From Acanthamoeba sp. SK_2022b (lineage: Eukaryota; Discosea; Longamoebia; Acanthamoebidae), in NCBI GenBank assembly GCA_027943245.1, contig JANDJZ010000290.1, forward strand, positions 1 to 64,000: DNA of 64,000 nt. Reading direction: 5' to 3'. The stretch's first letter is position 1. Every line of letters starts with the position of its first letter. Below, piece by piece: positions 1 to 11,319 of this stretch. The position numbers were made by a program, and so were the translations under genes. The notes under the pieces were generated by a model. That model was given only the letters and a program-made list of their open reading frames with translations, searched no databases and had not been told where the DNA came from.

Positions 1-3000
1 AGCACTGCACCGGTGGACAGCGAGTCGTCGTTGCTCGCCAGCTTCTCGCAGTAGTCGCCCTTCAGATGCACGCGCGCGATTTGCCGTGTGTGGTGTGAGC
101 AATGTGTTCGTGTGTGGTGTAGTGTAGAACATTGGGGGGGGGGGCGTTTTCCGTACGGCGAATCCAGAGTCGCACGCGCAGGCGCCGTTGGTGCAGGTGC
201 CCCTATCGGAGCAGAAGGTGCCGTTGATGACGCACCCGGCCAGCGAGAAGGTGGCCACGCCGCCGCAACGCACGCCGGCCAGCGTGTCGAGTATGCGCCG
301 CTTCACCGCATCGTTCTCCGAAGCCACAGCCATTCCATAGCTGTTTCGTTGCGCACGACACCACGAGTCAGAGAATGTGAGGAGGGAGCAACGACGAGGA
401 ATGCCAGGTATGCATGTACTTGTCGGCCATCTCGATGGCGAAGATCTCGCTCTGCGACCACCAGATCCAGTCGAGCAGCGCGGTCGAGGCGTCGCAGTTG
501 TCGGTCGGCCGCGTGTGGATCATGACCGACGACCCGACCACGAAGGGCCAGCTCGTGGGGCCCCGGCCCTCGAGCTTGAAGATGCCCTCGCCGGGCTGGA
601 GCGGGTCGGCGTAGTCCAGCATGGTCGAGATGATGTCCCGCGCCGGCTGGGGCGTGGTCCTGTTGCCCGTCTCGGTGAGCATCAGGCTGGGCCCGGCGTA
701 GAGCGATGGGATGATGTCCGGCACGATCCACATCCCGATCGAATTCGGCTGCGCAAAGTAGTCCATGATGTTCCCTGCACGCGCTTCCATCAGCAATCGC
801 GTTGTGTGTGTGCTGTGTGCTGTGTGCTGCGTGCTGCGTGCTGCGTGCTGCGTGCTGTGTGCTGTGTGCTGTGTGCTGTGCTGTGGGGCGAACCGTCAAC
901 GGGAATAGAACAAGGGTTCAGGTCGGGGAAGGTGACCTGCATGCCCGGCGTGATCTGATACATGAACGCTCGATCAGCATACGACCTCTACACGTGTGGC
1001 CGACCGTTGAGGGTCGTGTGGTAGTGTACCTTCTCGGCGAATCGAGGCACGCGATTGGCGAGGACCGTGGTGAAGACCTGGGTGATGACCGAGGGGTTGG
1101 TCTGGTAGATCACGCAGATTGGCGCGGCGGGAAGGTAGGACGTCAGGTTGACGTTGAGGCTGGTGATGCGCGAGTCGTTCCAGTACTTGATGTTGCCTGA
1201 CAACCAACAACACGGGAGTGATCGGTGAGCTTGGCTCTGTGCCTTGTTGTCGACAATGCCAAAGACGGGGAGGAGGGTAGATGCGGATAGGGCCCTTACC
1301 GAGGTAGATGTCGGCCAGGGTGGGGAGGTCAAAACGGAGGGCTCCATAGGCAAACACGTCGACACTGTAGGCCGGAGCGATAGCATAGGCCACCATGGGC
1401 ACCACCTCCACGTCGGGCATGGCCGCCGTCTCCTCGGCGGTCAGCTCCACTCCCAGCCCGCCGAAATCGGTAAAGCCTGCACATAAACAATTAACATGAA
1501 TGTGATGCGGTGCAAGTGACGGCAATAGGAGGATCCAACCTTGGATCATGTTGCTCACGGCATCTTCATCGCTTGTGGTGTAGTACTTGAAGACCTCGGT
1601 GTTGGAGGACTGCTCATCTCTGAAATAGAGGAATGCATAGGATGCGTTACACGTGGAACGCCATACCGCGGGAGAGTGGGATTGAATGGACATCGTTGGG
1701 GAGAGGCACGCGTACGCCCAAGAAGGATAGATGGCGAGCGGCGCGCCTACGCCCATGACGGCGGCGGTCGAGTACGTCTTGCGCAAATTACACTGCACGA
1801 TGGGGAAAGCATTGAGCAGCAGCCTGACCAGGGGTACCGGCAGGATCGAATACGAGTGCTGCCCCGCGATGTTGATGGCCTGTCGTCATCACACCAAGGC
1901 GGTGCGGTCAGCGCTGAACACACGAGAGAACAGAGAGAGGAGACGTACGGCGGTGTTGGTCTGGGTCCAGAACAGGATGTTGAGGAGCTCCTTGACGCTG
2001 GGGCAGCCGGTAACGGGATTGGTGAGGTTGGTGGAGAGGGTGACGTAGAGCATGTAGCTCATTGGCCACGACGCCGCCTCTGTGGTTGAGATCGCCACCG
2101 GTACACGACGTGAGCACAGATTGGCTTCGCAGTAAATTGTGTGCACTGCGGTGTCGACGTACGGTCGGCGTTGGTGAGGTCGAGCGTGAAGGTGCCGTTT
2201 TTGACGTTCTTGCTGCCGGCCTCCATGGCTGTCGAGATGGCGTCGACGGTGGGCGACACGATGTAGTTGGCCTTGTTGACCATGCGCGCGTAGGACACAT
2301 TTTGGCGCAGCGCGTAGGTCAGGTCCATATAGGCCAGCGAGTATTGCGTGCTCTGTACCATGACGTCAGCAAACAGGCGAGGGAGAAGATAGCACCAAAC
2401 TTACGATATATATCGTAAAGAATTAAAAATGAATAAATGACAGGGCAAATTTCCTTACCGCAACGAACTGGGCCTGTGAAGTGTGGCTGGTTCCGAGGGT
2501 CATGCGACCGTCGGCCTGGGGCGGCATCATCGTGAGGTTGCGTCCCACGCTTTCGTATTCGGCCGCGAACGCCGACGAAAAGTTGCACATCATGTTGCCA
2601 AACACCTGCAAGGGAGGAGGGACTTGAGCCAACTGTGGACCCGGAACGTAAGGGAGAGGCTGCTGGCGTGCCTGGGTCACTTCGAGAGTGCCGTCCCAAT
2701 AGGCGGCGAGGTTGATGAGCTCTGCGGGGAGCCGACCGTTACTGGCGAGGTCGGAGTTGAGTGCGGCGATGGCAGAATCGTTCCAGAATCGGATTTCGCC
2801 CAGGTAGATCCTGGCGAGCGTCTCCCCGTCGAGCACCTGTGCGTTTGCCCGCCACCACATGAGTGAGCTGCTGGACAACCACTTGCCAACAACGCACGGG
2901 CCTGTACCAACGATGGATCACCGGCTTGGAGTGTGGGCAGGTTGTACCCGGCCACCATCGCCGTGCCTGTGGGCACGCAATGGTGTCAGTTTAAGGAAAG

Positions 3001-4013
3001 AAAAAACATGTATTGCACAAACTAGGTGACATAACCGCACATGCGTGGTGGCACCTAAAAAAAGCCACCAACTGGTGACTGTGAATCCCTCATGAATGTT
3101 CATAAAAGGAGAAAATGGATAAAAGGAGACAGAGACACGGGGCAAGGAACGTTACCGAGAAAGGGCATTTGCAGGATGTTCTTGCCCGCGTATCGATTGG
3201 CCACAGAGGCCGTTATGTTGGGCGTCAGGGTCACGCCGAACACTGTGTATACCACGCTGCCACCTGTATTTCACACGCCATCCCGTGGCGAACTGTCAGC
3301 AGCGCTCGTGGCATCGATCGTCACACCGCGTGAAGGGAAAAGGAGGAAAGACGAGAGGGAGAGGGAGGAACACAAGGAAGAGGGGTAACTCAGCCACCCT
3401 CACGGATCCGCAGCGATCAAAGTCCGGAAATTTCATCCAATGGGGGCATTGAGATAGGAAGACCAAACTGCGACAAACCAGGGAAGTGAAGGGAACGACG
3501 AGTGGAGAAGGGCTCAATACCAGTGAATCGCGACAGAGCAGAGGGACCAGTGTCGGTGATGAAGAGCATCTCGACGCTGTCCTTGTGGCTCACGTACGCA
3601 GCGGCGTAGTCGTCCCACAGGGCCTTCTGACTGATGTCTCCCGAGCCCCAAACGGAGACCGCGTCAACGCCTGTGCCCACCCCCACGAATCAGTGTGCGG
3701 GCGCGTTGTATGGTCGTTTCCCCCAGACGGTTGCGCGATGCCTCCCCAATGGAATTTGAGTCATTGCAAACACGGCATGCCCAATCGAAAGTGCGCGGTC
3801 TTGCTTCCGTCACACAAAGTCGGGTCAGGGCCGCACGTGACCCTGGGTCCCGTCCCTCGCCGGACCCGACAAGTATGAAGGAAGGGAAAGAGGTACTCTA
3901 TACACGCATGTATGATCAAAAATAAAAAAAAGGTTGGCCACACTCAACGTACCGGTGCTAGTGAAGGTAAGAAGGAAGAGGAAGAGGCAGGCGAAGATAA
4001 GTGTTCGCGTCAT
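1..4013 (-). CDS. Secreted/membrane protein with two PstS-like substrate-binding domains and an EGF-like module (partial)
   Basis: The start is ATG at 4013, followed by a hydrophobic signal peptide (MTRTLIFACLFLFLLTF...). Many exons follow. The first PstS-like domain includes VDAVSVWGSGDISQKALWDD (about 3600-3670) and ARIYLGEIRFWNDSAIAALN (about 2750-2820). The second domain repeats the signature as FDLPTLADIYLG and NIKYWNDSRITSLNVNL (about 1150-1350). The IYLG...W.D..I..LN pattern is typical of phosphate-binding PstS proteins. After domain two, about 150-350, comes an EGF-like stretch, CSDRGTCTNGACACDSG. The reading frame runs off the left edge, so the C-terminus is missing. In amoebae such ectodomains can precede a membrane helix and a cyclase or kinase, but that part is not visible here. 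Binding of phosphate or another oxyanion outside the cell is inferred from the fold. Confidence 0.75.
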
Positions 4014-4519
4014 GGCCGGGGTTGTCTGTGCCGCGCTAGTGTCGTGGTGTGGAGGTTTGCGGGCCGGCTAGGGAGCGCAAGAACCCGAACAGAGTCACGG
4101 GTCACGGCTACACTTGTTCTTAGACGTGGTTGAGGGGCCTTGTCGAGCGCAGGCCAGTTCGGCGTGGAGAGTCTTAAGCAAATAATGGGCTGCGAGTGTA
4201 CGGTTTGGGCAATAACGCGTACCACCCGCCCTTCAAGCGTGTCGATCGCCTCCAGGCATCCAATCAAGGAAAAGAAAGAGCTCCGGTATCCCTCCGGGCC
4301 AAGGGGACAACAGCTCCACCTCCGTTCGACATTTCGTTGGTCTATTCGTTGCAGGTCGCGAAATTAATGAAATCAATTGGTAAATATGATGGGAGATGGC
4401 ACGCCCGCAGTGGCGTGCTTGCCGCGCCACCGGCAGGGCCGCCACTCACGGGGCGCTGGCGGTGGCACGCGTTGTTGTGACCGAACTCCACCTGTGCTCA
4501 GGCGTCAACGGGCTCCGAG
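4014..4519. other. Intergenic, no gene seen
   Basis: This lies between the start of the PstS-like gene and the stop of the D-glutamate cyclase gene. Only short overlapping frames occur, and none shows a family motif. It probably holds the promoter of the PstS-like gene. Confidence 0.5.
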
Positions 4520-5426
4520 TCACGAACGTCCGTGATGAGCTGTTTGAACATGTGAACAATTATCGTAACTTGTAGCGCACACATTGCGCGAACACGCCAG
4601 GCAAATACGGGAATTCTGGCGGGGCGCAAGTACCATACAACCGGGAGCATGTGTGATTACCAGGTCGGGCTCTGTGTGCGTTCGTTCGGAAATGGTGGGT
4701 TGGTTACCGTTGACCCGCCACTGTGTTCGCCGGAGGGGGGAGGGGGGGCAAACGTACTGGCCGAAAGGGCGGCGAGGGCCGAAGTGACGCCACACGCCCA
4801 GAAGACGGGCGTCTCGCCGGCGTGAATCGTCACGGCGTCGCCAAAGTCTGGCTTGGCGATGTCCCGAATGCCGATGGCCGCCGGGTCGCCCACGTGGACC
4901 GGCCGGCCGTGCGCCAGCGCGATGTTGCCTTTCCCACAAAGCGCGCGCGGAGTTGGCTTCGTGTGACGCGTAACGACCGCACAGCGCGCGCAAGAGAGTG
5001 ATTGGGCGGGAGAGAGGGTGGGAGTGGGCGACGCACCGGTCACCTCGATGGCCGTCTCCACCTTGTCGGCAGGGATGGGGCGCATGCTGACCACCATCGG
5101 GCAATTGAACGGGCCGACGGGCGTGCACTGTTCACGCACATCAACGTTGAGTCCACCAAACAAGAGCATGGCCGGCTGACATCGATGGTGGTGCTCACCT
5201 GGATGTTGGTCGTGTACATGGAGACGTTCTTGCGCTCGGCGATGTTGCGCACTTCGATGCCGCCCTCCTGGAGCGCGCGTTCGAAGCCGAAGCTGCAGCC
5301 CAGGAAGAAGCTCACCAGGTCATCTCGCCACAGGGCCTTGACGTCCGACACCTGCCGTGTATAATTTATAAATAAATGAATAAAAATAAAAATAAAATAA
5401 AAACAGCAAAGAGTGTGAGCCAGAGA

Positions 5427-5464
<38 letters not shown>

Positions 5465-5981
5465 TGTGAAAGGGGAGCACCTCTTCGACGAACTGCCCGT
5501 CTTTGAAGACGCGATAGCGGGGCAGGTCGGTCCGCACGTCGCTGCCCTTGGCCAGCTTCGCGATCTCCGTCTCGCCTGCCCGCCTCGCCAACGGGTTGGC
5601 GCTCCGTCAGCTGGCGGACACGACCTCGCGAGAGCGCGCGGGCACATCGGAGAGAGCGGAGGCGCACCGGCGGGCACGACCGCGAGCAGAGGACAGGGGC
5701 CCGGGTTCTTGCGGCAAAAGGCCTCGAAGTCGCCCGCGAACTTGGCCGGCATGATCACCATGCTGTAGCATGGTTATTAATTAATTATTTAAAATAAATG
5801 AAAAGCAATAAATAAATAAAAAGTATGCTGGTTGTGCGGGGGGGGGGCAGCACTTGGCTTGCTGGTAGCCGAGGCAGAGGCCCGAGGTCGGGCGGGCCCA
5901 TTCGCCCGTGCGGATGCGCTCCCGCACCTCCCGCGGCGAGAGGTCTGCCAAGGGAGAAGAAGAGACAACGTCGGACGACAT
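4520..5981 (-). CDS. D-glutamate cyclase family protein (DUF1445)
   Basis: The family converts D-glutamate to 5-oxo-D-proline, and bacterial members are annotated as putative hydro-lyases. The start is ATG at 5981. Exon 1 ends at 5854 and exon 2 begins at 5762; this join rebuilds the family motif GYQQANMVIMP. Other family blocks are [93 protein letters not shown] and [11 protein letters not shown]. An intron holding adjoining TC and TG repeats interrupts the middle. The last exon runs about 40 residues past the THAPG motif with a Cys-rich tail I do not recognise. That tail could be real or could mark a missed final splice. Confidence 0.82.
5427..5468. repeat. (TC)n-(TG)n microsatellite
   Basis: Adjoining dinucleotide runs inside an intron of the D-glutamate cyclase gene. 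Confidence 0.95.
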
Positions 5982-6180
5982 CTCGCCGGATGGATGGCAA
6001 AAACTAAACCAACTTTTTTAATTAAAATAATAAAAATAAAGAACTATTATTCTCTTGCCCACTCAAAATCCCCCTATAAAAAAGACTCCAATGGCCGCAC
6101 GGCAGTAATCGTAGCGCACAAATAATCCACAATTAATTGTTGAAGAAAATAAATAATATGTTGGTGTCGTTTATTTGCGA

Positions 6181-7261
6181 TCACTTGAGCTGGGCGTGGC
6201 CTTTGGCCTTGATGTGCTGGAAGAGCTTGTTGCGCGTGGGGAACTCCTCGCCGCACACCCCGCATCGCTCCACGCCGGCCTCGGCCGCCGCCGCCGCCTT
6301 GCGCCCTCCTCGGGCCTTGCCGCCCTTGGCCCGCCTGGCTCCTCGTCCCTCGTCTTCGTCGTCTTCATCATCTTCGGCAGCGGCCGCGGTCGCAGCCGTC
6401 TTCTTCATGAGCTTCTTCTTCTTGGCGTTGGTGAGCGGCGGCGGAGGCTTCTTGCCCGCGCTCGCGCTGTCGTCGGCATCGTTGCCGTCGGCGTCGGCCG
6501 CGAGCTTGGCGTTCTTCTTGTTGTTGTTGGCGCGTCGTCCGGCCTTCTTGCCGCGCGCGGCCTGCGCCGTGATGATCTGCTCGCGCTCCTGCCTTCGCTC
6601 CTTCCTGCTCCGCCGTCCTCGGCTCAGCGCGTCCAGGTCCTCTTCTTCCTCCTCTTCGTCTTCTTCATGATCGGCTTTGGATGGCGTCGCTTGATCCTCA
6701 CCTTCCTCCTCTTCCTCCTCCTCCTCATCCTTCTTGTTGGTCTTCTTCTTGTTGTTGTTGTTGTTGCTCTTCTTCTGCGTGGTCTTGCCCGGCGTGGGGG
6801 CGGGCGGCTTGGCGGCGCCTCCCTTCTTGCGCCCCTTCTGTTGCAAAGGCTGCTGCTCCTCCTCCTCCTCCTCGGCCTCGACTCCGCCGTCCTCGTCCTC
6901 CAGGAGCACGTCGAATCTTGAAGTGGCCGCCACCACCACCTCCTCCTCGTCTTCTTCTTCTTCGTCGTCGTCGTCCTCATCTTCGTTGTCTTCGTGATCA
7001 TCGACCGCCTCGGTGTCGCCGTTCGCCTGAGCATCGGCGTCCGTCTCGCCGTCCTCCTGGGCGGCCTCGTCGCCTTCCTCGTTCTCCTCCTCTTCCTCTG
7101 CTGCCTCTTCTCCGCCCTCCTGTTCCTCTCCCGCGGCCAGGTCCTCCTCCATGAGTTGGTCAGCAAACGCGTGCACATTCTGCAGATGCTTCTTCGACTT
7201 CTCGTGGTTTTGCCACGCCTTGTCCGACTTGAAGTTCTGTTGTTGTTGTTGTTGTTGTTGT

Positions 7262-7318
<57 letters not shown>

Positions 7319-7352
7319 GCACAATCAATCAGTGCTGTTAAAATCGCGCGCG

Positions 7353-7388
<36 letters not shown>

Positions 7389-8467
7389 GCGAGGGAAAGA
7401 GATAGGGAGATGATGGAGCACCTTGTTGCAGTAGGCACAGAAGATGTGTCGGTTGGTCTCATCGTCATCATCGTCGCCGAACTCGCGCAGGGTCTCCTCG
7501 AGCAGCGCGTTGTCCTCGTCTTCCTCGTCGCCGTTCTCCTCCTCCTGTGCGGCAAGCTCTGCTTGGAGTCGCTTCATGCGCTCCTGCTTCTCGCGCTCCT
7601 GCTCCCTCTTTCTCTCGGCCGCTCGCTCCGCCTCCTCCTGCTTGCGCCGCACGACCTCCTTCATGTGCTCGTTCACGCGCTTGTCTCGCTTCTTGATGTA
7701 GTCCACCAGGTGCTTCACGTTGTCGTTGAACGCCCTCTTGGCCTTGTCTCGCTCCTTCTTGTTCTCCTTTTCCATCGCTCGCTTCATCCGCCTGCAGCAA
7801 CCAACAATATAAAAAATATATAAATATTCAAACCAACAGATATAAATAAATTAATTCAATAATGTTTGCAATCAATTAAAGAGAGAAGCAAGGAAGGCTG
7901 CGTGTTGTAGCGATCGCACCAGGCGAAGGTCTTGCGCGTGAAGAAGGCCTCCCAGTACGAGTAAAATCGATGGACCTCGGCCCATTCAGACTTGGCAGTG
8001 CCAAACGTAGGAGCCTTCTCGCTCCTCTTGGAGCCTCCCTCAGTTTTCGGTGGCCCGTAGGTGTCCTCCTCTTCATCAAGAGTGGCAAACAGTTTACCGT
8101 AGACTGAGTAGAAGCCATCTTCGTCATCTCCAAAGCCGCGGTAGCAATTGGCGTTGAAGTAGGGCCAGATGTTCACGCCCTCGTGGTGCATGGCTCCGCC
8201 TTCTTCATCCATGGTGCCATCGCCACCACGCAGGATCGATTCTCGATGCGAGTCGTACCAAGAACGCTCCTGCGGATCATTGAGCACGGCATACGCTCCC
8301 TGAATCTCCTGAAACTTGCGATGGGCCTCCTCTTGCTGCTCCATGTTCTTGTCGGGATGCCATTTGAGGGCGAGCTTTCGATAGGCCGTCTTTAGCTCAT
8401 CGGCTGTGGCTGTCCGCTCTACTCCCAGCACCTCATAGTGGCACCTCATCGCCGCTCGCGCTGCCAT
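6181..8467 (-). CDS. DNAJC21: DnaJ homolog subfamily C member 21 (JJJ1-like ribosome biogenesis co-chaperone)
   Basis: JJJ1/DNAJC21 proteins recruit Hsp70 during late 60S ribosome maturation. The start is ATG at 8467. The J domain (about residues 8-75) contains [20 protein letters not shown] and the HPD motif. A family-typical region follows with [16 protein letters not shown] and [20 protein letters not shown], then a charged coiled coil. The first zinc finger, FCAYCNKV + [17 protein letters not shown], is split by the second intron (about 7425-7235). That intron carries (CA)n and, on the coding strand, (CAA)n. The C-terminal half is acidic and lysine-rich and ends in a second C2H2 finger, [19 protein letters not shown], just before the stop at 6181. 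Order and both fingers match the family. Confidence 0.93.
7236..7386. repeat. (TTG)n and (CA)n arrays in DNAJC21 intron
   Basis: A run of about 27 TTG units (7236-7317) and a (CA)n run (7353-7386) lie in the intron splitting the first zinc finger. Confidence 0.95.
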
Positions 8468-8681
8468 CACTCCTCCTTAAAAATGAATGAATAGCTGCTC
8501 GCTTGCCTCGGCTTGTCTTGCTGCTCTCGTGAATTGTTTCTGAAATGAGATTCCCCAGCCAATCTCAGATCTCGCTATCGCTGTCATGCTCCAAATGCCA
8601 TTCCACGAATTCCGCTAGCGAAAATGCCGAAGAAACTCAACAAATAACAAACAATAAAATAAAAATAATAAGAGAGCGAAG

Positions 8682-10632
8682 ATGAAGCAGGGCGTGAGGC
8701 CGGGAGAGGACACCGAAGAGGTCTACGAGGAGGGCGAGGACGAATCTGATGAGGAAGACGAGGGTGAGGACGAGGAGCCCAAGCTGAAGTACCAGCGGCT
8801 GGGCTTCAGCGTGCTCGACATTTTGAAGGACGATTCCGCTACGTGCATGCACGTGCATGAAAAATTCCTGGTTCGCTTCTTCCCTTGTGCTCCTTGGCCG
8901 TTCATCTAATACAGTCATTCCAGTCAACCTAAATTCGAATCACTCTACGGACGATGATTTGCAAACAAACATAAACAATTAGATTTAACTGCAAATTGTT
9001 TACAACTGTGATCAAATTTGTTTTACACTCCCTCTGCCCATTGCTGCCTATACGTTCACTGATCCGCTTGTCGGGCAGACGCTGGGCACAAGGACAGGCA
9101 TGGTGTACATTTTGGACTTCACTGGCAATCAGATCAAGAAGTACTCCAACCACTCTGCCGCCGTGAACGAGATCTCCATAGATGAGACCGGCGAATACCT
9201 GGCCTCCTGTTCTGACGACGGTGCCGCTCCTCTCCCTCTCTCCCTTTCTCTCTCTCTCTCTCTCGTGCATGGGCATCAGCCAAGGGGGCGAACGTAGCAT
9301 TGTTCCAGCCTGCCTGCCATGATGCCCTAGAGCTCTCCCTTTGCTCCACTCTTCAAGCTTGCTGTTTGCGCCACACGCGCCCCGCGCTGACATCCACCTG
9401 CGGCGCAGGGCGAGTGGTGATCCACGGGCTCTACACGAACGAGATGGTCGACTTTGCCTACCGGTCCCCGATCCTGAGCGTGGCGCTGGACCCCAACTAC
9501 GCGCGCTCCAAGAAGCGATCGTTTGCCTGCGGCGGCCGAGCCGGCAGCCTCGTGCTCAACGTCAAGGGCTTCTTCCGATCGTCCAACAACGTCATCCACG
9601 CTGGCGAAGGCCCCATCTACGCCATTGCGTGGTGCGGCTCACTCATCGCCTGGGCCAACGACATTGGTACACTCTCCACTCTGCCACCACCCACCAACCG
9701 CCCACCGAGGATCGCGTTTTGATGCGAGCGTGGACCCGCGCAGGAGTGAAAATCTACGACGTCAACACGGAGCAGCGGATCACGTTCATCGATCGACCAA
9801 AGGGAAGCCCCAAGGCCGACCTCTACCGCTGCAGTCTGTGCTGGGAGGACCCACACACGCTCCTCATCGGATGGGCCGACATGGTCAAGATCGCCATCAT
9901 CAAGGTCCACCTCTCCCTCCCTCTCTCTCTCTCTCTCTCCCACTCCCTCTCTTGCTTTTTGTTAGTTTATTTAGTGCAATGATTTAATTTTATTATTATT
10001 TTAAAAATTATTAATATATTTAATATGTGGTGGCCTTGCTCTGACTCGGCGACAACCGCCATTCGTGCGTGTAGGAGCGAGTAGAGCACACGCTGCCCAC
10101 CGCCGCGCCCACGCGCTATGTCGAAATCGCCGAAGAGTACGGCGTCTCTTCGTCTCCGCCACTGTTGGCGCCACCCATTCCTGACGCGGGCCTGCTCGTT
10201 GCTCGTTGCGTTGCCAGATTCCAAACGACAGACTTCTTCGTGTGCGGGATCGCCCCGTTTGGAGAGTACCTGTGCTTGCTGGCCTACATCGAGGAGGAGG
10301 AGAACGGGCGCAAGGTCCCTCAGCCGCCGGAGCTCCGACTCATCACCAGGCACAACGAGGAGGTCTCCTCCGACGCGCTCACGTACGCCATTCCGCCTTG
10401 CTTTAACTCTCCCCGCTTGCGCCAATGGCCCGAGCTCACGGCCATTGACCAAACTCATATCGAATCGCCGCCTCTGCTCGGGCCGATCGCCAGGATCCAC
10501 GCCTACAACTCGTACAAGGCCCTCTCGTATCGCCTCGACCACCTGGCGAGCGAGTCGCTCTTCTACATCGTGTCGCCCAAGGACATCGTCCTCGTACGGC
10601 CACCCTTCAGTCGCAGTCATGGTTACCGCGCT

Positions 10633-10692
<60 letters not shown>

Positions 10693-11129
10693 ACAGGCCA
10701 AACCGAGGGATTTGGACGACCACATCGCGTGGCTCATCGATCCCTACCGCGCGCGGTACGAGGAGGCCCTGCAAGCCGCAGAGGCCAACGAAGCACAGCT
10801 GCAGCGGCACAGGCTAATCGACATCGGTTCGCGCTCTCCCTCTCTCCCCAATATCCCTCTCTTCTTCTTACAACTGCGCGACCCGTGCTCACGTGTGGTG
10901 GATCCTGCGTCGTGTGTGTGTGTGTGCGTGCGTGCGTGTGTGGCTCGATGATGCAGGCGAGAAGTACTTGAACCATCTGTTGGAAAAGGGGGAGGTGGCC
11001 AAGGCAGCCGAGCTATCGCCCAAGATCCTCAAGCGGGACGGTGCCCTGTGGGAGAAGTGGATCATCGAATTCGCCCGTCGGCGTGAGCTCAAGGCATGCG
11101 ACTGCTGCTGCTTCTGCTGCTGCTGCTGC

Positions 11130-11169
<40 letters not shown>

Positions 11170-11207
11170 TCTGCATTTGCTGACGTGTCCATCGTCTCTC
11201 CCTCTTC

Positions 11208-11274
<67 letters not shown>

Positions 11275-11279
11275 TTGTG

Positions 11280-11319
<40 letters not shown>

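Noticed and set aside
6181..6921. Plus-strand Leu-rich, membrane-like protein
   Set aside because: Antisense shadow of the acidic/basic DNAJC21 C-terminal half.
7150..7400. Open frames with poly-Leu, poly-Asn, poly-Gln or poly-Thr runs
   Set aside because: They are translations of the (TTG)n/(CAA)n array inside a DNAJC21 intron.
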